A DNA stretch of 64,000 nucleotides, taken from positions 868,001-932,000 of the forward strand of contig JALRMH010000002.1 in the NCBI GenBank assembly GCA_026119935.1, given 5' to 3'. Origin of the DNA: Endothia cerciana (taxonomy: Eukaryota; Ascomycota; Sordariomycetes; Diaporthales; Cryphonectriaceae). Below are positions 36,415 to 49,500 of the stretch, in pieces (the stretch's first letter is position 1; every line of letters begins with the position of its first letter). The notes beneath the pieces were generated by a model. It was not told where the DNA came from, did no database searches, and worked only from the letters and a program-made list of their open reading frames with translations. The position numbers and the translations under genes are program-made.

Positions 36415-39400
36415 AAGTGCTCCCCATTCGCGTTCTCCCCAAATCTCAGAGAAGAATGTGGAGACCGATAGCCCCGCAGAGATGGTTCAATGACGCATTT
36501 GATGTGACCACCTTGCCGAGCGCACGGCTCGGTCTCTTCAGGCCCGGCACCCCAAGCCACGGGCAACCAAGCAGACTACCAGTACCACGGTTTTTTCTTC
36601 AGTCCACGCAAGACTCGCCGAGCCCTCGGAGCTTGCGAAGACCAATGATGAATCCCCGGACTTAGGCTACCGGAAGCGTGCCGAGACGACAGATCACCGC
36701 TATTCAGCATCGACCCTGCTGGATCACCGATCGAGCAGAGGGCATTTGCACGACCGCCGACCATGGTGGGAGGGTTTTATCCTGCAAGGTGCATGCTCGA
36801 AGTCACCCTCCCGCGTTCCCGGAAGATTTCATGGCCCCATGTCCTCTGTATCCTTGAACCCTGCCGCTTGCTTTCCGTCGCCCTGTGTGGCTGAAAGACG
36901 GACGCGTCGCGTGAGGAGGTTCGGCATGAACCGTGGGGTCTCGATGCTTCCGTCAGGATTTCCTGAGCTCCTACTATACCATGTAGTATGTACGTAAAGG
37001 TAGGCCATCTTACTGTTACCATAGTACCCTGTCATCGATCAGTGTATCTGCAACGAGCCGCTCTGAAGATCCACCGCCCAGCCATCGCTCGTGCGGAAAG
37101 TGACAACCCAATGATAAGCGGACATATATCTGACAGATATTATTGCGGGCTGGCCCTCCAATCCGAGCCGAACCGGAGCATTATATCTTGATCCCCATGA
37201 TTGAGCCTGCAGCTTGTGTTGGCCGGCAGGACGAACACGAGACACCCATCCATCCACGAGATAGATCTTCTCTTCGCCACGGACGGCCTTCTGAGTGGCC
37301 AACGTTGGAAATAACGCCTTGAAGATGAGCTTTTCCCTGCAGCTGCTCGGTCGCCCACGTTGATCCCCATCTGGAAGACTAGCATTTCCTAATCAAGCCC
37401 ACATCTCCGCGATGACCGGCAGGCTCACCCTGCATTTGGGAAGTCTGCTACGTCTAACAGCCGTCCTGGGCCACGGTACCGGTGGATGCGCCTCGCCCTG
37501 TCACCGATATGTCAGCAGTCGAGATATCTAATAAACCCCCGGCCCTGTCCCAGGGCCCCGGGACCCGGAGCATTTGGAACGAACCTGTCGGGTTGGTCAC
37601 CAGAATTTGCTTCCCGCCTGGACTTCTCTGGGGAAAAGTCCGAGGTTCGTGGCAGTTTCCGTTCGAGGCGGAAATGGGGGCCAGGAAGAAGAAGAAAAAA
37701 GGGGAGTCTGCTCGGGTCCACGGCTGCTCGACCGACCTTGTTCTATCAACGGTTCCACGAAGCAGGATCCCGAACGGCAAAGATCGCACGCATCGCTGAA
37801 CCCTGACCACCTCAGAGGGCCCTCAGCCACGTCGTGGTGAGTATCGTTTAGAGCACATGCTCAAACGTTCCTCCGCGGCATGGTCTAGGCAAGAGCGTCT
37901 TGCTAGAGCCAGAAAGGCTCTCCCTGCATCTTGGACTTCCAGGTGCGAATCGACGAATCACTTCCCCGGGCTATGTGCCATGCCAGACCTTGATTAGCTT
38001 TCTCCGTGGACGGGATGGTCGTGGGGGCTGGTTGGCGGCCACCACCACCACCGTCAGCTGTGGCTGCAGCAGCGCTTGGCTGGACTCGGCCGCCGCCTGG
38101 CTGCCTGCGATATAGTATCGTCCCCGACAGAAGCTGACAGATCGAGCCATGGTGAACGAATATTAGTGCTGTGCCTTAGAACCCTGGGGAAATAGTAGCA
38201 TCGCCCGGGTAAGCTTCACGCAGATTGTCTCATCAGCGTACTTTCGCGCAAGGAGTCCCAAAATCCAACCACACCCAATGCTCAGATTGTGGCACACGCC
38301 GCTGATATAGAGGCGACAGCCGCCACAGGATCCAGGAACCGCCGGCCAGGGTTTTTTCGAGCACCCACGAGACCCATGTTGCTAGTCTGCCAGTTCACCA
38401 CTGTGGTCCCACGCGCCTGGGTCCTTCATATCAATCCTCACGAACCCCATCTCTTCCGTGCGTCCGCAACGGACCGGGGCGGCGCGAACACTCCGGCCAA
38501 AGGGGCCAATGGCCTCACACACCAGGGGTCCTTCTGTGTCTCTGACAATCTCAGCCTTGAGCGTCCCGCGCCGCCAAGGCCCCGTCTACCACGGTAGCTA
38601 CCCGCGAGGCGCACGCAGCTGTAGGGGGGTTCCAGACGCATGCACTCGTTGGGCTCTGGCAGGCCCCGCGCCGACACCCCGTAGGGTGCCTGGCCTTGCC
38701 ATGTTTGGGATTCGCCATCTGCAGGCTGCCGGGCCAGCTGTCAGGGCAGCGGCACTGGGAGGCTGGTGGGCCGCCGAATCGGGGACCTGATCGGACCCTG
38801 GGGTATGGCTCGGATGTTTGGCTGGCCGGATCTGAAGGGACATTGCGAGGTGGCACCGATGGCCGGGCTGCGCGCCTCGCTCACATTACACGCGGCCTTA
38901 ATCTTGCCTCTCGGTATCTGTCATGTCCAGATACAAAACTGGGGGGGGAGGGGGGGCCCAGGTATCCCGTGGAGGCGATCTTGGTGAGGCCTGCGAGATT
39001 GCTCTTCGAAGATTGAGGTGGCGTCCCAGGGAGAGACCCCCGAGGATCATACTCACCGCGCCAGTGGGTTGAGAAATCGTGCCATGCCTGCATGGCAACG
39101 ACCACCGCTAGGTCCGGCATCCGCTGTGCTCGGCGCCAGCTCCTCACAGCAAATGGACTGGCCTGCCGCTGAGCGTCGCCACTATCGAGCCCGGCCCTCA
39201 GCTGAACAGAGCCGCATAATCGGTGAGTCTGGTTTCCAATGAACGCGTCGCCGTATTCTGCCGCATCACTGCAGACCTGCGTACATGCTTCTACAAGAAC
39301 AGACATGTCCAATGACTGCCCGGGGACGGGACATGGGAATCTAGGGGATCTCCGGCGCGCAGTCGAGATACACAGTCGCATACGAACTTCTATTTTCAGC

Positions 39401-40260
39401 CCACACCCCTCTCTCCCCATAGATGTCTCGGGAGATTCGCCGCTGTGCCATGACGGGAACTCCAATGTAAGGAACTACACCACCTCACAAAAAGACTTGT
39501 GTACCCATGCACACGTATGCTGCCGATCTCGGTGTGTGCTCGGAAACTTCCCATGCTGGAGGTGATTGGCTGTGAGCCGCTTGCCGGATCTGGGGGAAGG
39601 GCTGCTGCTGATCACTGCCCGAGCCGTCGGCTGGGGGAAGTGCTGGGTTGGGGAATGTTGCCACTATCCCGGGTTGTGGGGATGATCACTTATTGATAGA
39701 ATGGGGGTTGGTATTGATCGCTGTGATGCAATGGTGACAGGTGAGCATTCAGAGGTGAGCTTTGGGAAGTTCGCCTTGATTTCCGTGACGGACCTGTCGC
39801 GCAGGAGAAGAGGTGGCGACGCTCATCCGCCCATCACCGGATCCACGACACTCTCTCCGTCAGTCTGGCCGGTTGCCTCTCGGGGGGTTACGCACTACAT
39901 TGGACTGTCCGCTCCCCGAGGCATCCTTAGATGTTCTATGGGTGTGATCTCACCCCGTTCACCGCCCTGAGCGCGGTAAGGAAATTGATAAGGACTCCGG
40001 CGGGGCCCGCCTGGCTTCTGCAGCAAAGGGTATCACAGCGACCGCCACACTCATGCCACCCAACAGACCAATCTCCCGCTCAAAATTCCTCTGACAGTGC
40101 CGGTGCAGGAAGAAGCAATATGTCTCAGACCGCGGCGCATGTACGGAGCATTCGTGTCTCACACAAAGAAGGTTAATTTGATGTCTCATTCCGTAGTGCC
40201 GCAGGTACTATGTCACCCTTGCTACAGTGTAGACGGCAGATACCATCCTCTTCGAACTGT

Positions 40261-40295
40261 AATTTTTAATTTTTAATTTTTTAATTTTTTTTTTT
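40261..40295. repeat. A/T-rich ATTTTT repeat
   Basis: Four AATTTTT-like units end in a T11 run, about 35 bp with no G or C. It stands out sharply from the GC-rich surroundings. Confidence 0.9.
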
Positions 40296-41251
40296 CCCTC
40301 CTGGTGCCGGCCTTCTAAGATTACAACGAGGCTCCTCGCCGGCTGCCGCCATAGCGTAACCGGTGTTCGGGTGTGTAAGTGCTGGACTTAAGAAGACGGA
40401 TGTAGCATCCAAGACATCACCTGCACTGTACGTCTAACCCAGAACAGCTATCCAGAAGGCGACACATCGTATCCCGGAGTACTCACACCTTGCGTAAGTC
40501 TACACAACACGCGGGCTGGCTAGTCGCTACATGGACGAGTCGTCGGCGGCGGAGGCGCGATGGACATATGCCGCAACCCGGGGCCCGAAGGCTGAGGAGT
40601 TCCCGGCCTCTTTGCTGTTCCTTCCCCCCTGCGCGCGTGGGGTGATGTTGTGCTAGGTTCCGTGCCGCGTCTGGAGTTTCAGTGTTTGATCGCAGATGTG
40701 TGCGGTGACGGGTAGGCGTTGCCCGTCCCACGGACGCTCATGAGGCCCGGGGAAGGATATGTGTTTGTGCGAGGAGGACATGTATGGGTCTATTTATATC
40801 ACGGCTCGTGACGATGTTATAGAGTCGTGGTTGGATGGCCGTTGTTATTTGAGGGGTAAAGCTGTATACTCCTATACAGTCCTATGGAACGCACACCCGT
40901 ACATAGAGGTGTATACTCGTAGACGACGCCAGGACCACTTTTGTTGGCTGTGAAGGAAGCCGGGGTATCCGAAATAGAGTCTCTTTGTATATATATCACC
41001 ATCGTCAACATCGCTGTGGACGTTTAGGCTTGTCGTGACGCCAAACCATGACCTGAAATGGGTATCTGAGCAATCTAGAAACGAGTAGGGAGGAGCCGGT
41101 CCCTCACCTCCGCAGGAAAAACCATACACTGTCTCGTGGGGTATCGTATTTCATCTCGAAGCTCACTCTCGCGTCCTCATGAGTAAGTGGTTCCGGTAGT
41201 CCAAACGCCATAGCATCAGCGTAGCTTTACTCCATAATCTCACCCTCATCC

Positions 41252-44200
41252 TCAAGCACCGGCAGCCGCCGTCAACCTCTTCTTGATTCTGACACATCTC
41301 GCGAAGTCCAACTTGCCGCCCTCGGCCGGCATGTGTTCACCACTCGCGATACACATGACCTTCATGCGCTCGTCGTACCTCAGGCCTGGCAGCAGCTTCG
41401 GCGTGATGAGGAAGTACTGCGACGTGTGCTCCTTGCAGGCGATCTCGACCATGCGCTCGTGGACCAGGCGCTCATTTCGCGGGTCCATACCCTGGTTTAT
41501 CTCGTCGACGACGCGGAAGGGCGCCTGCGCCATCGCCTGCAGGGACATGAGGTAGAAGATGGTCGAGACAGCCCGCTCGCCGCCGGATTGACGATGTTGA
41601 TCGAGTTTCTGAAGGGTTTCGTTCTCTCTGTAATGGCGGTAAGGTTAGTCGGTTACAGGTAATTGAGGCGAGATGGCGGAAAACGGGGTGTAAGGGCATG
41701 ACAAACCTGAACTTGACCTTAATCTCGATTGCCCATTTGTCGAAGTCCTCGTCCTTATGAACACCGACCTCGCCAGCGCAGTTGATCTGCTCGAAATTAT
41801 AGGAGAAAGCATCATTGATCCTCCTGATAATCTCGTCAAGGGCAGGCTCCCATTTCTGACGCAACTCCTGGATTTCCTCTTCGAGGTTTTCCAGTGCTAC
41901 TTGCCTGTTAGCATTCTCCACCTGCAGTCTCTCGATATCCCTTGCGCGCTTCTCAAAGTCTCGCAGGACACCGGGATCGGCATCGTGGATGAGGTCGAGT
42001 TTGGAGCTTTCGGCTTGAATATCTTCAGTGATGCTTTCGAGAGTCTTGCCCTCGGAGAGCTGGACGAGGTGATCTCTCCGCCCAGTATCTAGCTCTCCAT
42101 CAGAACCAGGAATTGTCAGGAGGTCTCTGATTGCGTTCTGGGCATTGCGAGCTTGAGCCTTGACTTGATCCACTTGGCGGATAAGGTCTTCCAACTTCTT
42201 CCTCTCTTCCTCGAGCTGTTGTATAATCCCCTTGTTCCGCTCTTTCAGAGCTTCAAAGTCTGAGGCGGCTTCAATATGGCGGGTCTGGGCTTCTAGAACA
42301 GCCTGGTTCGCCTCGCGAAGGGCGCTGAGTCGCTCTTGGTACTGAAGGACGGCCTTGGCCTTCTTCAGGGCGAGTTCGTCGAACCTGTCATTATAAGATG
42401 ACAGCCTCTGTCTCGCTTCTTCGAGTTGATCTCGCAGGCTCTGTAACTTCTTCTTTTCCATCTCTAGATTCTGATCAGCGGTGGATTTCAGATAATGGCA
42501 TGCTGCTTTGCCGTACCGATCTTGTCCGGAAGAGCTTTCCACTGATTGTACTCGCGCTGAACCTCTTTTTTGTCATCCTCTAATTGTGTCTGTGACATAC
42601 TTTATTAGTCTTCATAGAAATCGTCGTTTGGAGATGGGCCTCTCACCAAGTTCCTCTGCACCTCCTTTGTTTGGTCCTCTAGCTCAGATTCTTGGTCTTT
42701 GACCTCATTGAGTTGCTGCTTCAATTCGTCGATTTCTCTCTTACACCCTGTAAGGCGTTGCTCAAGCTCGGCCCTCGCGGCTGCATCCACGGGCTCATCT
42801 CGCCAAAAATTTCCTAGCCGAATAGTATTGGTCGTTGTAGATGTAGCTCCGGGCCCGTACTCTCTGCGTCGTATGGTCCGATGGTAGGTGTTGCCAGTCG
42901 CAAAGGAGTTGATCTTCTCGCCGGAGTTGATCCTTTGGTATTGCTGATCACTAATCTCCTTCAGAGACACACCAGTAAGGTGAAGCTTCTTCTCAGAGCA
43001 CAGCACGGCAAGCACCGGTTCCGGTCCCTCAAGATAATCTATGGCATAGCCGTCCAAGCCCAAATCCTTCAGACCTTCGTGCGGGACAGGCGGTCGAAAA
43101 GCTGACAAGTCTGAGATGATGGTGCGCACAGTGACCGCTAGATTCATCTTCTGAAAGAACTGTTCAGTCAATTTCCTGTGGTCAGCTTTCGTCTGCGCTA
43201 TGAAACAGAGGAAGTCATCCCTCTGTAGACCCATTTGTATGTGGTTGGAGTATCGCTTGTCTTTCACGGAGCAGGACAGCATCGGGGGCCCAAACACTTC
43301 TTTCTCGAAGTCAGATTGGTGCTCCTGGAGCCAATCGTAAGCAGTGGCGACTTCGCGATCGATTCGCCGGAGTTGCATCAAGCGTTGTCCCTCTAGTGAG
43401 TTCAGGTTCTCGATCTCTTGTTGGATTGTCTTCGCTTCCGCCGTCTTGGCCCTTCCTCGATCCATGATGCTCTTCTTGGTAGTGCCAAGCTCCTGGATCT
43501 TCTCCTTGAACTCGTTGTTGAGACGGTTCGTGCATTCTCTCTGCGCACACGATTTAGCATATGCTCTGGGGGCCCGATTGCTTCCGAACGGGATGAAACC
43601 TACAATCTTGTGATTCCACTCGGCAGGATTGAATTTGGATTCGATATCTCTGCCATTTTTGTAGGCGCCCTCGAGTTGTGTGATCTTGGCACGTTGGCTC
43701 GATACTGCTTGCCTCTTTGTGGCCATCGAAGCTGCCTCAGCCGTTCTCTCGGCTTCGAGGTTTTTGGTAGCGTCTTGGACCTGCTGAGCAGCCTGGAGAG
43801 CCTTCTCGGCTTCCTCTTCGGCTTCCACGGCTCGACGCCTTCGGACTCTTAGCGCAGCCTCGATCTTTGCTTTGTATTCCTGTTTGAGGTTCACATCCTC
43901 GAGAGACGGAGCGGACAATTCCTCAAGTCTTCGTTGCCGTTGCTGCGCTCGTTTTCGCTGCTCCTTGGCTTCTTCGAACAGGGTCTTTTTCTCACTATAG
44001 TCGACAATCAGACGACAGTCCTTCAGATCAGTCACGACACGCTGGATCTGTTCACGCTCCCTCAAGCGCTCAACATCCGCCTGCAGGCCTTGTTGCCGCG
44101 TATGCAAGCTGCGAATGTTTTCTATTTCCGTCTCGAGACTGCGCTGGAACTCCTTTTGGCGGTCGAACATCTCTTTGAGTTCGCTTTGCTGCCTGATGAC

Positions 44201-44983
44201 CTCGTCCGGTGCGGCTGCCTGAAGCGTCCTATTGAGAAGCTCCACGGAGTTCAGTCCGGCAAACTCAGCGACCCTGTCCTGGGGCAAGAACTGGCAGAGA
44301 TTGTCGATCTGTATCCGTAGATTCTGCATTCGCACTTTTAAGTCTGTATGCCTGCATTGTTTGCCATTCAGCCAGAACTGCCTGGTATTGTCCTCGCGGT
44401 TGATCTTCAATCTAAACACGTAATTTTCGGTGTCTTGAGGTCTCTTCTGCAACTCGATTTCCACGATTGCGTCGTCCTTTCCGTGCTTGACAAATTCTCC
44501 AAAGGATGTTGCACGCCCCAGGGTGCTGGCGGGGTAGCCCAGCCCCAGACATATGGCACAGACGAGCGAGCTCTTTCCGGTACCGTTCGGACCGATGACC
44601 ATGTTCAGGTTCGGGCCGGGAAAGAATTCTGCTTTCTCGTAGGTGACAAAGTTCTTGACCATGACGCGGACAATCGAGCCGGGGGCAAAACCGGCTGCAG
44701 ACACGCCGTTGGTCGTGATATGCCCGTTCGTCCGAGGTTGGGAGATGTCGGCGCCGGCAAAGGAGTGGAATTCATCGGCGCTTCCTTGGTCTTCCTCCTC
44801 CATCTCGTCATCTTCCATCTCCAGATGGCTGGAAGCGCCCCTGCCGCCCCTCAGACGCATTCTCTTGTAGCCATCAGACACCGCCGGAGACGAAGCATCA
44901 ATGTCGCGGAATCTAGCCATGTCAGCCTCGTCTTCGGTCTCGATATGCGATCGCGATCGTCGTCTGGTCGCTGCGCCGGACAT
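41252..44983 (-). CDS. SMC5: Structural maintenance of chromosomes protein 5 (Smc5)
   Basis: The four minus-strand exons are 42647-44983, 42517-42589, 41707-42463 and 41252-41627, giving 1180 aa. Introns are 53-79 nt. After an acidic/Arg-rich N-terminus, the ATPase head opens with Walker [10 protein letters not shown] (131-139). Long Glu/Arg/Gln-rich coiled coils flank a hinge in the middle (roughly 480-700). The C-terminal head holds the ABC signature QSGGER (1069-1074) and Walker [13 protein letters not shown] (1093-1104). Q-SGGER and DEINQGMD are typical of Smc5 rather than Smc1-4 or Smc6. Smc5 pairs with Smc6 and the Nse proteins in DNA repair and resolution of recombination intermediates; Smc5/6 also works as a SUMO-ligase platform. 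The start is ATG 44983 ([10 protein letters not shown]); the frame stays open a little upstream but has no ATG. The second intron uses a TAG acceptor because it is the in-phase one. Confidence 0.96.
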
Positions 44984-46584
44984 GTTGCACGTCGGGCAGT
45001 GGTTGGTTTCCGATGATATCTGCGGGTTTGCAACGGTTCGCACCAGCAGTTGACGAGAGAATCAGCATGCGCTGTGCAGGAATACCGAAAATCGCACAGC
45101 AACGCGATCGGAGAGGAGAACAGCAGACCGCATTCGACGCGTCGCTTTTACGTAGTACTTACCAAATTGGCGGGCAGGCCCCTGCGGCCGTTGCCGAGTG
45201 AGTGCTGACTCAGTCACCTGGGGCTAATTCGACGACACCCCATTGGGAGACATGGTCAACATCACGATAACCTCATCTTCATCCTGTTAGAAAATTGCCA
45301 TCGTCTTTCGTCACCATTGAAATTTCAACCTCAAATATTGATGACTGAATACTTCCTACCAGGTTCAAATATAGCACGCACATTCTTCTAATTATCATAC
45401 TTGTGTGGCTGTTCCCTCTCGAGATGATGGGCTCCTAACGACAATGGTGTTCTTTGGTGAAGAAAGTGCTGACTCAGGGGGGCTATATGCCCCTAGTATC
45501 TTTGTGTCCTTCTCAAGGTGTCAAATGCCTGTGGGGATGATCTGCTCATTGTACGCTGGAGTCTCTAATTGGGGAGCTGGACTTGCTCTACCAAGTGCAT
45601 TACAACATGATTTGCCGAGCCACAAACTCATGGTTGCTGATATGGCATGCCTCAACCCTCTGCAGCATTGGTGCTATGTGCTGTTGTGTTTGGCATCGGC
45701 ATCAGCAATACACGTTTGGCTTGGCTGCGGTTGTTGCTGTGTCAAGTGTTGTGAATGTGCCCGGGGCTGATGGGCTCAACTGCACAGTGGTAGTTGATGC
45801 ACGAGAGGGTGTCTTGACAGCAGCGATACAACACCACTGAACACCTCCAACCCCTCTCAACACCCCGTTTGAGCTCCTAACTTCATGGCACTGTGGATGC
45901 TGATGCTAACACTGACAACCCTTGCACCGAGTTGGAAGGCACTTCCTACAGAGCTACCTTCACCATTACTAATTCTCAGACATCCCCTACCTGCTTTCTG
46001 AAGTGCCCACGTATCCAATCCTTGGGCTCTCTCTTCCTCATTCTCGACCTCGCGTCACCTTCCCCCTTCAAACCGTGCCCCTCCGTGCCTAATTCGGCAT
46101 CTGGTTGAGAAGTCAGCATTCATCTTTTCGTTGACAATTTGGTTATTGGCGAATTGCTTCAGCCTTTTGGAACACCTCGGCATCCAGGGCTCTCGCATTT
46201 CCCTGACCAGCTTGCCACCTACCTCCTCCTGCAGTCGAGCACCTCGCCGCGTCCAATCTCAGACACAACAACATTCCACACCCCCGCACCCGCACCCGCA
46301 CCCCCACCAACACCACCACTAACACTTCAACCTCGACCTGCGCAGCACCTTTTTACGCGATCAGATCTACAAAACCTCGCCCTTCCTTACTGCTTTTTGC
46401 TCATTTCGGGTCATCACTTGTCTATGAGGTGTCACGAGGCGACCGCTTCGGATTGATCTGGATCTGGCTCACTGGGTGGCCCTCTTCGAATCTTCTGCTC
46501 CTTTCCTGGGTGCCTTCCGTTCCAACACACGTGCCATGTGGTGAGAGCTGCCCACGCTGCCACCATCTTCGAAGCAGCTTCGAC
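44984..46584. promoter_or_regulatory. Divergent promoter region SMC5/HSL1-like
   Basis: These 1.6 kb lie between the start codons of SMC5 (-) and the kinase (+). The middle (about 45240-45900) is less GC-rich and TG-rich. The part nearest the kinase (46090-46500) is CT-rich with a (CCCGCA)n run at 46279-46300, as expected for its leader. Open frames of about 80-120 codons here are Cys/Leu-rich translations of the TG-rich DNA and are not supported. Confidence 0.55.
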
Positions 46585-49500
46585 ATGGACAACCGTCGCT
46601 CTGTCCAGAGCTCTTCCTCTCGCATGCCCTTGGGGGAGAACCCAAAGCGCGTCAACAGCCTCCCCACTGGCGGTCGACCCCGGCACTCTAGCGCTCACGA
46701 GACTGAATACAAGGAAAACATTCCCGTCATTGCTGAGGATGCACGTGGGTCTCGCAAGCCGAAGCAGCCGACTAAGCGTGCTTCTCAGCCTCCCGTCAAT
46801 CCCCGAACCTCCTCCGTCCTTTCACAGGCATCGCAAGTTCGCAATGCCTCGAAGCGAAACTCTCAAGTCTCCACCACGTCTGCCTCCACGGCCAATTCTG
46901 CCGACAGCAAGCTGAAGTCGCACATTGGACCATGGCAGCTGGGAAAGACCCTGGGGAAGGGCTCGTCGGCGCGCGTGCGCCTGGCTCGCCACCGGATCAC
47001 CCACCAGTCCGTCGCGGTCAAGATCATCTCCAAGAGGACGGCATATCTATCCCAAGCTGGGAGCATCGCCCAGCTTGATAGGCTGGAGAAGCATTGCCCA
47101 GAGGAGGATGGCGTCCGCCGCCTACCTGTGACAGTCGAGCGGGAGATTGCGATCATGAAGCTCATTGAGCACCCCAACATCATTCAGATACTCGATGTTT
47201 GGGAGAACCGGAACGAGATGTAAGGCCCATGACACCCCTCCAGCACCTGGAGTATGCTAACGACAGTGCCGGCAGTTACCTTATTCTCGAGTACTGCGAA
47301 TCGAGAGACATGTTCTCTTGGATCAACAAGTACGGGCCGCTGAGCGAGCACGATACTGTCTATGTTTTCAGACAGATGATGTGCGCCATGGAGTACTGCC
47401 ATTCTTTCAACATCTGCCACCGCGATCTGAAGCCAGAGAACATTCTGCTGTCAGACGAGGGCGAAGTCAAGATCATTGACTTCGGCATGGCCGCGCTTCA
47501 CCAAAATGACCAGAACCTGCGCACCGCCTGCGGCAGTCCTCACTATGCTGCACCCGAACTCCTCAAATCCAGGGCCTACCGTGGGGACAAGGCGGATGTC
47601 TGGAGCATGGGGGTGATCTTGTACGCGATGCTGGCTCAGCGGCTTCCATTCGACGACCCACACCTGGCAACGATACTGTCGTTGTCCAAGAGGGCCATCT
47701 ATACCGTGCCGGGCGAGTTCAGCAATGACGCCAAGGATATGGTCAGACGGATCTTGGTCACCGATCCGGACAAGCGCATCTCGATCGCCGAGATGTGGGA
47801 GCACCCCTTGATCAAGGAGTACGATGACAAGCCAGGCTTCGAGAACCACAGGAAGCAGCCAGTGGATATGAAGGCAAGATCGACAGACGCCCTGATCAGC
47901 TCTCGTGACATCGACCCTCAGATCCTGCGCCAGATCCGCGCCATGTGGCACTCTTCTGACCTCAAGGACATCAAGAGCAAGCTCCTCAGCAAGGGGCCCA
48001 ATGAACAGAAGGTATTCTATCATCTCCTTGTAGCTCGCCGCGAACGGCTGCTGGAGAACTACGACCCGGATTTGACACACTCCGCAAGCGATTATCACCA
48101 TTTGCTGCGGCCGCAAGCATGGACAACACGGGTCTCAACCCGCGAGTTCCATAACCATGGACGCACCCCATCCCGATTTACTGTGATCTCGACAGTTGCT
48201 GACACAGAGGCCGGAGGCACAGTTCGCAGCTATGATCCATATCATGCGTCGCGCAACCTGGCGCCTGTGCAACCTAGCCACGCGAAGATTACTGTCCACC
48301 GTGGGAAGCTGGAGCCAGGGACTGCAAGGGGCGGGGCGTCCGGCTCTGTGCCCTCAAGAGTGGGAACAGGAGCGTCGTCAAGGGTGTCGAGGAGACTCAA
48401 CTCATCGCTTCGTTCTCGCACCGTGAGCTACGCTCAGTCGCAGCGCAGCTCCATGAGTTCCATTCACAGCAGCCGCCAGGTAGCCTCCAGTGTGTTAGTC
48501 AAGCAGCGAAACAAGCGTGGCGTTGACTTTTCAAGCCTCCGCAAGGGTGCTGCACAAGGCTCTCACCGTCGGAGCATCGATCACAAGATCACTGCCTCCG
48601 CCAGCATCGCCGGCGACCAGACGACCTACGCCAGGGATAACACTTCACCGCAGAGTCCTCATAAGAAAATCAAGCGGGAGAATGTGAACACTACAGGGTC
48701 TGTCAACAGCCTTCGTTCTGCGGAGCCCGTTGTTGATGAGGAAATGATCCGGTTCAGCCACAGCATCGCCAAAGACTGCGACGACGCGTTTGGGAGCTCG
48801 CTCATCTGCTCAACCTCTGACTTGGAAGACAGGAACATTCGATCGAGTCTAACTCCCTTCAGCATTGAACTCGGTACTGCTTCGATTCAGAAGACTCCCG
48901 AGCCGGCCTACAAATCCGTCAAGCCGTGGGACTCGCGACCGCTGCCTCCGACGCCCCCAACTGAGCTCACTCCCAGCCCGTTGCGACTGAATACGGTAAA
49001 GGTGAAAGTTGAGGCTCCTTCTCCGTATGATGCCAATGAGGCTCGTCGGCATGAACCCAACGTCGCCTTCAGCGTGGCCCCTCTGAACACACCATCAATG
49101 AATCAGCGGCGTGTCACGTCTGCGCCTGTCTACGCGCAGTATGCCCGCGACTCGAGACCTCTGCCGTCAATATTCGAGAATTCACCAGACGCCATCAATG
49201 GTCAGGCCCGGATTGTTTCGGCACCTCCACCAAGCGTGCCAACGCCATCGCCCACTCCCAATGACAATAAGAACCTGGAGTTCCTGGCCAAGGCTGAGAA
49301 CACGATTCGCATTGTCGAGTCTCCAACTGCGAGGAAGTCGACCGGATCGGCCGTCTTTCCGGCGCCTCTTAACGTGCGTAAGAAGGCGCCACGCGGCAGC
49401 ACCGACTCTGCAGATGTCCGCAAGGTGTCTCAGGAGCAGAATCCAAACAAGAAATACAGCTTCCAAAGCCAGCTCCAGGATCTCCCGGAGGAGCCTGCTA

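Larger units (their letters stand above)
30944..41251. other. About 10.3 kb without a recognisable gene
   Basis: This lies between the start of the reductase-like gene and the stop of SMC5, both minus strand. It holds G13 at 31813-31825, two (GT)n arrays, C15 at 35896-35910, C15 at 36400-36414, a T/A-rich ATTTTT repeat at 40261-40295, and a cluster of CTATGGTAC/CCATAGTAC motifs between 33.86 and 37.03 kb. Overlapping open frames of 190-230 codons occur in several frames at 31.1-31.7, 34.4-36.1 and 38.9-39.5 kb. They lack conserved motifs and most begin at non-ATG codons, so I regard them as chance in GC-rich DNA. Promoter and leader sequence of the reductase-like gene presumably lies in 30944-31900. 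Confidence 0.55.

Noticed and set aside
45405..45840. Possible small Cys-rich protein between SMC5 and the kinase gene
   Set aside because: The Cys/Val/Leu composition follows from TG-rich DNA. The two overlapping frames are equally plausible, and neither has a signal peptide or conserved spacing.
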